From: Mycobacterium sp. Root135
GTDB taxonomy: Bacteria; Actinomycetota; Actinomycetes; Mycobacteriales; Mycobacteriaceae
NCBI RefSeq assembly: GCF_001426545.1
Contig: NZ_LMEZ01000007.1
Location: 649,190-713,189, forward strand
DNA: 64,000 nt
Direction: 5' to 3'
A program made the translations under genes and the position numbers. This document shows positions 43,902-52,053 of this stretch, in pieces. The notes beneath the pieces are model-generated. The model was given only the letters and a program-made list of their open reading frames with translations. It searched no databases and had not been told where the DNA came from. Every line of letters begins with the position of its first letter. The stretch's first letter is position 1.

Positions 43902-44242
43902 GTGCCGTGTCCCTCGCGGACCAGGTCGCCGTCGAACATCAACACCTCGTTGACCAGACCGCCGCGTTCGTTGCGGTAGTTGATCACCAGCAGCGACTCA
44001 CCCCGATAGACGTCCACGACCTCGAAGTACAAGTCGGGTAGGACGCGGAGCGCCGTCAGCCAGTAGTCGCGCAGGGCCGCCTTCCCGCGGACCACTCCCC
44101 CACTTTCCGGGATCACGCGCGCGGCGACCGGTGAGGTGAAGACGACGTCGTCGTGGAAGTGGGCGAGCACCGCCTCCACGTCGTGGTCGTTCCAGGCCTG
44201 AGTCCATGCCAGCGCGAACGCCGCCGCATCGGGTGTCGGCAT
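43889..44242 (-). CDS. SnoaL-like / NTF2-fold protein
   Basis: 117 residues with the cone-shaped NTF2 fold layout: FALAWTQAWNDHDVEAVLAHFHDDVVFTSPVAARVIPESGG, VRGKAALRDYWLTALRVLPDLYFEV and VINYRNERGGLVNEVLMFDGDLVREGHGTY. Members are isomerases, cyclases or ligand binders. Function unknown. It follows a carboxylesterase gene after 3 bases and is probably in its operon. Confidence 0.82.
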   Translation of the reverse strand: MPTPDAAAFALAWTQAWNDHDVEAVLAHFHDDVVFTSPVAARVIPESGGVVRGKAALRDYWLTALRVLPDLYFEVVDVYRGESLLVINYRNERGGLVNEVLMFDGDLVREGHGTYRE

Positions 44243-44245
44243 GGG

Positions 44246-45829
44246 CTACTCCTTGAGGCCGGCCCAGAACGGGCATTGACGCGACTGGTCGAAGTCGGTC
44301 ACCACCTTGCTGCCGCCGGGCCGCAACGACAACCGCTTTTCCTCGGCGTCGAAGGCGGGCCAGTCGTCACCGGGGTGTCCGTCGCGGACGAACTGACTCC
44401 ACGCGTCGATCATCTGATCGGACAGCACCCGTTGGTTGGGGTCCAGCGGAGGGGCGCCGCCGATGTCGAAGAGGTACCGAAGCTCGAGCGAGTGGCTGGC
44501 GCCGACCGGAAAGGGCAACGCGCGCAGGGCTTCCGGCGCTGGTGCACCTCGGTCGTCGAACTGGTAGGCGTACACCGGGTCCGTCTTGGCGAAGCCTTCG
44601 GTCATCCGGTCCGCCACGCAGGCGAAGACCCCGTCGGTGACGGCCGCCGAGTACGCGAGCGGCACGCTGCCCCCGTAGCGGGCCAACGGATAGTGCGTGG
44701 CCACGGCGGCGGCGTCGCGGCCGAAGGTCTGCTCGAGCAGCTGCGGATACTGCGCCTCGGTGTACGGCTTCTTCAGCCGGAGGTACTCCAGCGCCACGAA
44801 CAACGTGAACTCGTCGTGGTTGGTGCCGATCAGCACCGGGACCTTCGCGGCGCGACCCTCGGCGATCGCCTTCATCGGATCCACGGGGAGAACCTTGGTT
44901 CCCGTGACGGGACCACTCAACGCGTCGTCGCCGATCCGGTAGTACCACACGGGCTTTCGCAGCTTCTCGGCCGGAAGCGCGCGCAGGCAGACGGCGACGG
45001 TGCGCACGTCCTCGCACCCGGCGTCGCGTGCGTAGTCGACGCTGGCCCGCTGCGCATCGGGCAACGGGAGCTGCGCCTGGCACGGTCCGCTCTGGATGAT
45101 CGCCGCCCGGAAGAGGCCTTCGGACCCCGGGGCGACGAGGTGGTCGCACACCGACATCCCGCCCGCCGATTCGCCGGCGATGGTGACTGCGTCCGGGTCG
45201 CCGCCGAAGTTGGCGATGTTGTCGCGTACCCACCGCAGCGCGGCCTGCTGATCGGAGAGCCCGTAGTTGCCGACGGCTCCGGGCGGCCCGAGTGACGGGT
45301 GGGCGAGGAAGCCCAACGCTCCGAGCCGGTAGTTCACCGTGACGACGACGACGTCGCCGCGGGACGCCAGCCAGCGCGAGTCGTAGATGCCGCTGCTGCC
45401 GTTGACGAAGGCGCCACCGTGAATCCACACCATGACGGCGCGTTTCTTCTCCGACGGCGGGGGTGTCCACACGTTCAGTGACAGACAGTCCTCGGAGGTC
45501 CGTCTGCCCATCTCGAGATCGCTGGCGTCCTGCATGCAGCGGGGGCCGGTGTGCGTCGCGTCGCGGACTCCTGGCCACGACGGCGCGGGGGCCGGGGGCT
45601 GCCAGCGCAAGGGGCCGACGGGTGGTGCGGCATAGGGGATTCCGGCGAACAGACGGTGGTCGGGTGCGACGACCCCGCGGACGGCACCGGTCGCGGTCTG
45701 GACGACTGCGGGGTCGGCGGGCGGAGGTGGCGTCGCGGCTGGGTCGTCGCCGCGGGCACACCCCGCGAGCAGGACGAGCACGGCAACCAGGATCGTCGTC
45801 GCCTGGCGACCAATCGATTTTCGGCGCAT
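44246..45829 (-). CDS. carboxylesterase (type B) lipoprotein
   Basis: 527 residues from ATG 45829. The N-terminus MRRKSIGRQATTILVAVLVLLAGC is a lipoprotein signal peptide with lipobox LAGC. The mature part is a carboxylesterase/lipase type B: TGAVRGVVAPDHRLFAGIPYAAPPVGPLRW, EDCLSLNVWTP, the oxyanion MVWIHGGAF and the nucleophile motif GESAGGMSV, with Glu and His expected further on (NHDEFTLF and GASHSLEL). It is a surface-anchored esterase. Longer upstream readings run into the divergent P450 promoter region. Confidence 0.88.
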   Translation of the reverse strand: MRRKSIGRQATTILVAVLVLLAGCARGDDPAATPPPPADPAVVQTATGAVRGVVAPDHRLFAGIPYAAPPVGPLRWQPPAPAPSWPGVRDATHTGPRCMQDASDLEMGRRTSEDCLSLNVWTPPPSEKKRAVMVWIHGGAFVNGSSGIYDSRWLASRGDVVVVTVNYRLGALGFLAHPSLGPPGAVGNYGLSDQQAALRWVRDNIANFGGDPDAVTIAGESAGGMSVCDHLVAPGSEGLFRAAIIQSGPCQAQLPLPDAQRASVDYARDAGCEDVRTVAVCLRALPAEKLRKPVWYYRIGDDALSGPVTGTKVLPVDPMKAIAEGRAAKVPVLIGTNHDEFTLFVALEYLRLKKPYTEAQYPQLLEQTFGRDAAAVATHYPLARYGGSVPLAYSAAVTDGVFACVADRMTEGFAKTDPVYAYQFDDRGAPAPEALRALPFPVGASHSLELRYLFDIGGAPPLDPNQRVLSDQMIDAWSQFVRDGHPGDDWPAFDAEEKRLSLRPGGSKVVTDFDQSRQCPFWAGLKE

Positions 45830-45959
45830 CTCGGCTGAGCCTACCGATGGCGGTCGGGCCGACACTCGGGCGGAGTGCGCGGTGTGAGCCAGCCCACTAT
45901 GCACCCCTAGACTGTGCGTTTGACACCCGTCAAGCGCAGCCCGCGTATCAGGAGCCACC

Positions 45960-47213
45960 ATGAGCACACCGACCGACGAGGACCCGGCAAAGGTACTGGC
46001 CGACCCGACCGCCTACGCCGACGACGACCGCCTGCACGCGGCTCTCACCGAGCTGCGGGCGACCAATCCCGTTGCGTGGGTTGAGAATCGACGCTATCGT
46101 CCGTTCTGGGCGATCACCAAGCACGCCGACATCATGGCCGTCGAACGCGACAACGAGCTCTTCCTCAGCGAGCCCCGCCCCCTGTTGGCCACCGCGGCCG
46201 CCGACGACATGGCCAAGCAACAGCTCGAGTCGGGCATCGGGCTGAGGACGCTGATCCACATGGACGACCCTCACCACCGCAAGGTCCGCCGGATCGGCGC
46301 CGACTGGTTCCGCCCCAAGGCGATGCGCGACCTCAAGGTGCGCATCGACGAGCTCGCCAAGCGCTACGTCGACAAGATGGCCGACATCGGGCCCGAATGC
46401 GACTTCGTGACCGACGTCGCCGTCGACTTCCCGCTGTACGTGATCATGTCGCTTCTCGGCCTGCCCGAATCCGACTTCGGTCGCATGCACTCCCTGACTC
46501 AGGAGATGTTCGGCGGCGACGACGACGAGTACAAGCGCGACGGCGGATCCCTTGAGGATCAGTTCGCGGTGCTGCTCGACTTCTTCGCGTACTTCTCACA
46601 GTTGACCGCCTCACGCCGGGAGCATCCGACCGACGACCTCGCCTCGGCGATCGCCAACGGCCTCATCGACGGCGAGCCGCTGTCCGACGTCGACACCGCG
46701 TCGTACTACGTCATCGTGGCCAGTGCCGGGCACGACACCACCAAGGACGCGATCTCGGGTGGGATGCGGGCGCTGATCGACAATCCCGGTGAGCTCGAGC
46801 GGCTGCGCAACGATCCGAGTCTGATGCCCACCGCGGTCGAGGAGATGATCCGATGGTCGACTCCGGTCAAGGAATTCATGCGCACCGCCGCCGCGGACAC
46901 CACCATCCGGGGCGTGCACATCGCCGAGGGTGAGTCCGTGTATCTGGCGTACGTGTCGGGCAACCGCGACGAGGAGGTCTTCACCGATCCGTTCCGGTTC
47001 GACGTCGGCCGCGATCCGAACAAGCACGTCGCGTTTGGCTACGGCGTGCACTTCTGTCTGGGTGCGGCGCTCGCCAGGATGGAGATGAACAGCTTGTTCA
47101 CCGAGCTGATACCGCGCCTCGAATCCGTCGAATTGGCCGGTGTGCCAGAGCTTTCCGCGACGACGTTCGTCGGCGGCCTCAAGCACCTTCCGATTCGGTA
47201 CTCGATGCGGTAG
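45960..47213 (+). CDS. cytochrome P450
   Basis: 417 residues, ATG after CAGGAGCCACC. The I-helix oxygen-binding motif ASAGHDTTKD, the ExxR in VEEMIRWSTPVKEFMRTAA and the heme-thiolate loop FGYGVHFCLGAALARME are all complete. It is a soluble class I type needing a ferredoxin and reductase, which are not adjacent. The substrate cannot be inferred; the VEEMIRWSTPVKEFMRTA stretch looks like mycobacterial sterol and fatty-acid P450s. The 3' end overlaps the opposing TetR gene by 35 bases. Confidence 0.92.
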   Translation: MSTPTDEDPAKVLADPTAYADDDRLHAALTELRATNPVAWVENRRYRPFWAITKHADIMAVERDNELFLSEPRPLLATAAADDMAKQQLESGIGLRTLIHMDDPHHRKVRRIGADWFRPKAMRDLKVRIDELAKRYVDKMADIGPECDFVTDVAVDFPLYVIMSLLGLPESDFGRMHSLTQEMFGGDDDEYKRDGGSLEDQFAVLLDFFAYFSQLTASRREHPTDDLASAIANGLIDGEPLSDVDTASYYVIVASAGHDTTKDAISGGMRALIDNPGELERLRNDPSLMPTAVEEMIRWSTPVKEFMRTAAADTTIRGVHIAEGESVYLAYVSGNRDEEVFTDPFRFDVGRDPNKHVAFGYGVHFCLGAALARMEMNSLFTELIPRLESVELAGVPELSATTFVGGLKHLPIRYSMR

Positions 47214-47841
47214 CAGTTCCGCCGGGCTTCTTGGCGAACGCCAGCAGGAATCCGTCGACCGCGGCCACCGCCACCTTCTCGTAGTCGAACTCGACGAGCG
47301 TGCTGAGCCGTCCGAAGGCCAGCGGGCCGATCAGCAGCGCCAGGGCCACGGCGCGGTCGACGTCCTCGAGTTCGGCCGCGGCTTGCGGGCCGTCGAAGAT
47401 CACGTCGAACGGCGCCGAGTACTGCTGCGCGATGCGCTCCCTGAGCGACCGCACCTCGGGGCTGGCCGGGTCGTCGTTGCGCAAGTGCGCCAGCTGACCG
47501 ATGTCCGGGCCGAGGGACAGCCACGACATCGCGGTGAGGGCCGTTGGCGCTTCGGCGATCGACTCGGCCCACGCCACCACGATCGCGGTGAGCCGGTCCC
47601 GCAGTGAGCCGTTCTCGGGCGGCATGGGAGGCGGCGGAATCAGGCTGGTGAAGCTGGCGGCCAACAGGTCGTTGGCACTGGAGAAGTGCCGGTAGAGCGT
47701 GGCTCTCGCGACGTTCGCGCTGCGGGTGACGGCGTCGACGGTGACGGCACTCGGCCCACCGGACCGCAGCAGCGCGGTCGCGGCGTCGAGCAGTCGCGCC
47801 CGCGAACGTGCGGGGCGTGGGTCGGAGTGCTCGGCCGGCAT
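47179..47841 (-). CDS. TetR-family transcriptional regulator
   Basis: 220 residues from ATG 47841, preceded by GGAGGT. The N-terminal helix-turn-helix reads ARLLDAATALLRSGGPSAVTVDAVTRSANVARATLYRHFSSANDLL. The C-terminal ligand domain is diverged. A GAGAC-N5-GTCTC palindrome lies 39 bases upstream. Two more copies precede the MFS exporter gene 6.9 kb away, and an exporter-start remnant follows the first palindrome. The gene was therefore most likely the divergent repressor of an MFS drug exporter before an island separated them. Confidence 0.88.
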   Translation of the reverse strand: MPAEHSDPRPARSRARLLDAATALLRSGGPSAVTVDAVTRSANVARATLYRHFSSANDLLAASFTSLIPPPPMPPENGSLRDRLTAIVVAWAESIAEAPTALTAMSWLSLGPDIGQLAHLRNDDPASPEVRSLRERIAQQYSAPFDVIFDGPQAAAELEDVDRAVALALLIGPLAFGRLSTLVEFDYEKVAVAAVDGFLLAFAKKPGGTATASSTESEGA

Positions 47842-47879
47842 CGTGCGCTTCACCTCCAGCGACGGGAATGGGTGCCCGT

Positions 47880-47894
47880 GAGACTATCGGTCTC
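47880..47894. promoter_or_regulatory. TetR operator candidate at tetR
   Basis: GAGAC-TATCG-GTCTC, matching the GAGAC-N5-GTCTC form of the two sites before the MFS gene (54749-54763 and 54769-54783). It lies between tetR and the exporter-start remnant. Confidence 0.7.
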
Positions 47895-47899
47895 GTTCG

Positions 47900-47958
47900 A
47901 CGCAAGGGGTGGCGACGTGGTCGGCCCCTTCGTGCCGCCCCGCCAGGACGTCGACGTC
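47900..47958 (+). pseudogene. remnant of an MFS exporter 5' end (direct repeat, left copy)
   Basis: Bases 47900-47956 match 54796-54852 at 49 of 57 positions. The right copy is the ribosome binding site and first codons of the MFS gene (MVGSFVPSRQNVDD); here the same frame from GTG 47917 reads VVGPFVPPRQDVDV and then meets the 3' end of the symporter gene at 47959. Only about 14 codons survive. It shows that an exporter gene once stood next to tetR, or that this segment was duplicated when the island arrived. Confidence 0.75.
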
Positions 47959-49449
47959 CTAGGTGGTGACCGCCGCCTCGTCCTTGCCGGCCAGTCGGTC
48001 GTCCCACACCCGCAGCACCTCGGGTGGGGTGGGCGGCGTCATCAGGCTCGCGACCACGTAGGCGAGCAGGCTCGCGCCAAGGCCGTAGTAGATCGGCTCG
48101 TTGGCGAGTACGTCGCCGACGACGAACATGGTGCCGAGGGTGACGACGGTGCCGACCCCCATCGACCACAGTGCGCCGGTGCCGGTGGCGCGCTTCCAGA
48201 CGAATCCACCGAGGATCGCGACCAGCAGACCGCCGACCAGGATGTCGTAGGCGATGGTCAGCGCCGCGACGACGTCGTTGAGCAGCGCCGCGATGACGAT
48301 CACCGCGATGCCAAGCGCCACCACGTACAGCCGGTCGGAGTGCACGTCGGCTCCCCCGTCGCTCCGCTCGTCCCGGCCACGTTCGACGTCCTCGCGTTCC
48401 GCGGTCTTGCCGAACACCCTGAGCAGCAACGGTTTCACGTCGGTCTTGGCCACCGTCGCGGTGGCGATCAACGCCCCCGACGCCGTGGACATCATCGCCG
48501 CGACCGCGGCCGCCAGCACGAGGCCGCTGATGCCGACGGGCAGGATCGTCTCGGCGATCTGGGCGTACACGTCGTCCTTGGCTTCGACGTGGGGCAGGAA
48601 CGTCGACGCGGCCATTCCGATCGCCGCCCCGGCGACGCCGTAGAGGAGGCAGTACACCGCGGCGGTGGTACCGCCCCACTTGGCGACCCCCGGCGAGCGC
48701 GCGGTGAACACCCGCTGCCAAATGTCCTGTCCGATGAGCATTCCGAAGCTGTAGACGACGAAGAACGTGATGATCGTCGGCATTCCGATGGCGCCGAGGT
48801 CGAACACCGTGTCACCGGCACGCTCTCGGATGCCGTCCAGGCCGCCCGCCTTGTTCCAGGTGAAGGGCAGCAGCAGGAAGAAGATGCCGATGGTCTTGAG
48901 GATGAACTGCACCATGTCGGTGAGCGTGATCGACCACATGCCGCCGATCGAGGAGTACAGCATGACGATCACGCCGCCGATGATCACCGACACCGTGCGG
49001 TCGGTACCGAACAGGACGTTGAAGACGGTGGCGTAGGCGATCGTCGACGTCACCGACAGCATCAACGTGTAGGCGACCATGACGATTCCGGACGCCGACG
49101 TCGCGTCGACCCCGTACCGCAGCCGCAGCATCTGGGCCACGGTGTAGACCTTCAGCCGCTGGATGCGGCCGGCGAAGAGCAGGCTCAAGGCCAACAGTCC
49201 CACCGCGATGGCGACCACCAGCCACATCCCGGAGATGCCCCACTTGTATCCGAGGCCCACACCGCCGACGGTCGACGCGCCGCCGAGCACGACGGCGGCC
49301 ATGGTTCCGGTGTAGAGCGCGGGCCCCAGTCGCCTTCCGGCGACGAGGAAGTCGGCTGAGTCCTTGGTCTTGGTCTTCCCCCAGAACCCGAAGGCGAGCA
49401 TGGCGGCGAGATAGACGACGATGATGGCGATGTCGAGCGGTTTGCCCAT
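47959..49449 (-). CDS. sodium:solute symporter (SSS family)
   Basis: 496 residues from ATG 49449 with GAGGAG upstream. About 13 hydrophobic helices can be read. SSS signatures include AIIVVYLAAMLAFGFWGKTKTKDSADFLVAGRRLG, GGASTVGGVGLGYKWGISGMWLV and AAVAAMMSTASGALIATATVAKTDV with the Na2-site serines. It imports a solute with sodium or protons; the substrate is unknown. It is the last gene of the NCS1-agmatinase-TPP-SSS operon. A cytoplasmic loop near residues 370-395 (EDVERGRDERSDGGAD) carries a charged insertion encoded by sequence similar to a dispersed repeat. Confidence 0.9.
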   Translation of the reverse strand: MGKPLDIAIIVVYLAAMLAFGFWGKTKTKDSADFLVAGRRLGPALYTGTMAAVVLGGASTVGGVGLGYKWGISGMWLVVAIAVGLLALSLLFAGRIQRLKVYTVAQMLRLRYGVDATSASGIVMVAYTLMLSVTSTIAYATVFNVLFGTDRTVSVIIGGVIVMLYSSIGGMWSITLTDMVQFILKTIGIFFLLLPFTWNKAGGLDGIRERAGDTVFDLGAIGMPTIITFFVVYSFGMLIGQDIWQRVFTARSPGVAKWGGTTAAVYCLLYGVAGAAIGMAASTFLPHVEAKDDVYAQIAETILPVGISGLVLAAAVAAMMSTASGALIATATVAKTDVKPLLLRVFGKTAEREDVERGRDERSDGGADVHSDRLYVVALGIAVIVIAALLNDVVAALTIAYDILVGGLLVAILGGFVWKRATGTGALWSMGVGTVVTLGTMFVVGDVLANEPIYYGLGASLLAYVVASLMTPPTPPEVLRVWDDRLAGKDEAAVTT

Positions 49450-49459
49450 GACGAGCTCC

Positions 49460-51067
49460 TCAGAGGTGGGTTGGTGCAAACATGTGCAGCAATGCGGGGA
49501 GGACGACCACCGCGGGACCGCGGGTGCCGAAGGTGCCGGCAACGACCTCGCCGACGGTGTCGAGCGTGGCCAGATGTGCCGGGACTCCGAAACTCGCTGC
49601 CAGCGCGACGAAGTCGGGCCTGGTCAATTCGGTGGCGGTGGCCTGGCCGAAGGCATCCGCCATGTACTCGCGCAGAATGCCGTAGCCGCCGTCGTCCACG
49701 ATCAGCCACGTGACGTCGGCGTCGTGCTGGCGGGCTGTCGCAAGCTCGGCGATGGAGTACATGGCACCGCCGTCGCCCGACACCGCAAAGGTCCGCCGAC
49801 CCGTCCCGATGGCGGCGGCCACGGCGGCAGGGAAGGCGAAGCCGAGCCCTCCGGCGCCCTGACCGGAGTGAAACTCGCCGTCCTGCGGATCCCACGCCGA
49901 CCACGCCCAGTACGCCGCAATCGTCATGTCCCAGAACGTCTGTGCCGCAGCGGGAATGGCGGCCCGTAGGTCGCGCATCAATGCCAGCTCGGTTTTGACG
50001 TCCTGGCCGGCGAGCCGATCCTCGACGGCCTGGCGCAGGCCTGCTGCGATCCCGGCGCCATCACCGACGTCGCGCGGCACCACCCGTGTGGCAATGGCCG
50101 CCAACGCGATACCGGCGTCGGCATGAATGGCGAGAGCGGGGTGGTTGGCCTCCAAGACCCGGGATTCGGCGTCGACGTGGATCAACCGACCCTTCGGCGC
50201 GAACGTGAAGTAGTTGCTCGTCACCTCGCCCATCGCGGTGCCGACCGCAAGCAAGACGTCGGCATCCTCGAGCAGCGCGGTGGTGTGGCGGTCCTCGATC
50301 CACGAGCCCGCCGACAGCGGGTGGTCGAACCGGATGGCGCCCTTGCCGCCGACCGTCGAAACCACCGGCGCGTCAAGCCTTTCCGCCAAGGCGACGAGCG
50401 CCTCCGACCCGCGACGGGAGCGCCGGACTCCCCCGCCTGCCAGGATCACCGGTCGTCGCGCGGCGCTGAGCAGTTCGGCGGCCGCGTCGACGAGTTCCTC
50501 CCGCGGCGCTCGGTCGGAGACCTCGGTGACCACCGAGGCGACGCGTGGAGCGTCGGCCGGCTCGAGCAACACGTCCTGTGGTATCTCCACCCACGTCGGC
50601 CCGGCCGGAGCGGACTGAGCCAGCGACCACGCGTCGGCGAGCAGGCTGGGCAGCTGTGACGAATGGCTGGCAACGGCAGTGCTCTTCGTGACGTTGACCG
50701 CGCTGCGCCGTTGGTCGTCGAGTTGGTGGAGCATGCCGCGGCGCAGCCCGAGGCCCGATCGCGGAACCTGGCTGGTGATCACCAACAGCGGAACGCCCGT
50801 CGCGTAGGCCTCCTGCAGTGCACCGAGCGCAGTCAGGGCGCCCGGTCCGGTCGACAGGAACAGCACGCCGACCTCGCCGGTTGCCCTGGCGTATCCGTCG
50901 GCTCCGAACGCCGAGTTGTTCTCCACCCGCGAGCTCACGAACGTCAGGTCGCTGCGACGGATCGCGTCGAACAGTGCGAGTGCGTTCTGGCCGGGGATGC
51001 CGAAGACGTGTGAAATCCCGAGCGCCGCAAGGGTTTCGACGACAACGTCGCCTCCATTGCGCGTCAC
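49460..51067 (-). CDS. thiamine pyrophosphate-dependent enzyme, acetolactate synthase-like
   Basis: 535 residues. Three-domain TPP enzyme: the PYR domain with SHVFGIPGQNALALFDAI and the catalytic Glu in SRVENNSAFGADGYARATG; a central domain; and the PP domain with FAVSGDGGAMYSIAELATARQHDADVTWLIVDDGGYG. The usual GDG-NN motif has Asp in place of Asn. It lies in an operon with an agmatinase-family gene and two transporters rather than with ilvN/ilvC, so true acetolactate synthesis for branched amino acids is unlikely. A decarboxylase or carboligase on a breakdown product is more plausible. The start GTG overlaps the preceding stop by 4 bases. Confidence 0.85.
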   Translation of the reverse strand: MTRNGGDVVVETLAALGISHVFGIPGQNALALFDAIRRSDLTFVSSRVENNSAFGADGYARATGEVGVLFLSTGPGALTALGALQEAYATGVPLLVITSQVPRSGLGLRRGMLHQLDDQRRSAVNVTKSTAVASHSSQLPSLLADAWSLAQSAPAGPTWVEIPQDVLLEPADAPRVASVVTEVSDRAPREELVDAAAELLSAARRPVILAGGGVRRSRRGSEALVALAERLDAPVVSTVGGKGAIRFDHPLSAGSWIEDRHTTALLEDADVLLAVGTAMGEVTSNYFTFAPKGRLIHVDAESRVLEANHPALAIHADAGIALAAIATRVVPRDVGDGAGIAAGLRQAVEDRLAGQDVKTELALMRDLRAAIPAAAQTFWDMTIAAYWAWSAWDPQDGEFHSGQGAGGLGFAFPAAVAAAIGTGRRTFAVSGDGGAMYSIAELATARQHDADVTWLIVDDGGYGILREYMADAFGQATATELTRPDFVALAASFGVPAHLATLDTVGEVVAGTFGTRGPAVVVLPALLHMFAPTHL

Positions 51068-52053
51068 CCCACGCGCTCCTCGTGTCGCATCGCCAGCAGG
51101 GACACCAGGTCGTAGGCGACGTGCGCGGCGGCGACACTGGTGATCTCGGCGTGGTCATAGGCAGGCGCGACCTCGACGACGTCGGCACCGATCAGGTTGA
51201 GTCCGCGGAAGCCACGGAGGATCTCGAGCAGTTCGCGACTGGTCATGCCGCCGGCTTCCGGGGTGCCGGTGCCAGGCGCGTGTGCGGGGTCGAGGACGTC
51301 GATGTCGATCGACACGTAGACCGGGCGGTTGCCGAGGCGCTGCCGGAGCTTGTCGACGACCTCTCGCACGCCCTGGTAGTAGATGTCGGACGAGGTGACG
51401 ATGCCGAATCCGAATCGGCGGTCGTCCTCGAGATCCTTCTTGCCGTACAGCGGTCCGCGGGTGCCGACGTGAGACAGCGCCTCGGTGTCGAGGATGCCCT
51501 CCTCGACGGCGCGGCGGAACGGGGTGCCGTGCGTATATTCGGCACCGAAGTAGGTGTCCCAGGTGTCGAGATGTGCATCGAAGTGCACCAGCGCCACTGG
51601 GCCGTGCTTCTGCGCGGCGGCGCGCAGCAGCGGCAGCGCGATGGTGTGGTCGCCGCCGATCGTCACCAGCGCGGTGTCGTTCTTGGTCAGCTCGACCGCG
51701 GCGGCCTCGATCGTCTCGATGGCCTCGTGAATGTTGAACGGATTGACGGCGATGTCTCCCGCGTCGGCGACCTGCGCGATGTCGAACGGCGACACGTCAA
51801 GCGCCGGGTTGTAGGGCCGCAGCAGGCGCGACGCTTCCCGGACGTGGGTCGGGCCGAAGCGGGCGCCGGGCCGGTAGGACACCCCGGAGTCGAACGGCAC
51901 CCCGGCCACGACGACGTCGGCGTGGGGCACTTGGTCCAGCCGGGGCAGCCGCGCGAATGATGCCGGGCCCGCGAATCGCGGTGTCTTCGATGCGTCGATC
52001 GGGCCGATCGGCGCTACCGATGCGCGATCCCGCTCCGCTTCTCGCTTAGTCAC
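51064..52053 (-). CDS. speB: agmatinase/ureohydrolase-family protein
   Basis: 329 residues. The manganese ligands of ureohydrolases are present: GGDHTIALPLL, VHFDAHLDTWD and SIDIDVLDPAHAPGTGTPEAGGM. It hydrolyses a guanidino compound (agmatine, guanidinobutyrate, guanidinopropionate or guanidine) to an amine and urea; the exact substrate cannot be read and the symbol is only the family name. The GTG start overlaps the NCS1 permease stop (GTGA). Codons 3-11 (KREAERDRA) are written by a 28-bp element that also occurs before mftC, so the N-terminus looks like an insertion. Confidence 0.85.
   Translation of the reverse strand: MTKREAERDRASVAPIGPIDASKTPRFAGPASFARLPRLDQVPHADVVVAGVPFDSGVSYRPGARFGPTHVREASRLLRPYNPALDVSPFDIAQVADAGDIAVNPFNIHEAIETIEAAAVELTKNDTALVTIGGDHTIALPLLRAAAQKHGPVALVHFDAHLDTWDTYFGAEYTHGTPFRRAVEEGILDTEALSHVGTRGPLYGKKDLEDDRRFGFGIVTSSDIYYQGVREVVDKLRQRLGNRPVYVSIDIDVLDPAHAPGTGTPEAGGMTSRELLEILRGFRGLNLIGADVVEVAPAYDHAEITSVAAAHVAYDLVSLLAMRHEERVG
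52020..52047 (-). repeat. 28-bp dispersed element, copy in speB
   Basis: Identical at 27 of 28 bases to 62459-62486 (before mftC) and in the same orientation relative to the downstream gene. Here it is in frame, encoding Lys-Arg-Glu-Ala-Glu-Arg-Asp-Arg-Ala near the protein start. Confidence 0.85.

Noticed and set aside
47842..47853. GTG start for the TetR gene at 47853
   Set aside because: The GTG sits on the GGAGG sequence itself; the ATG at 47841 has that site at a workable distance.
47686..49359. 557-codon open frame on the plus strand across the symporter and tetR 5' region
   Set aside because: It is antisense to the symporter with Arg/His/Asp-rich composition typical of shadow frames in high-GC DNA. 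Only the short exporter-start remnant inside it (47917-47958) has a homologue.
49460..51067. Biosynthetic acetolactate synthase (ilvB)
   Set aside because: No ilvN, ilvC or leader nearby; the operon context is transport and ureohydrolysis, and the cofactor motif is altered.
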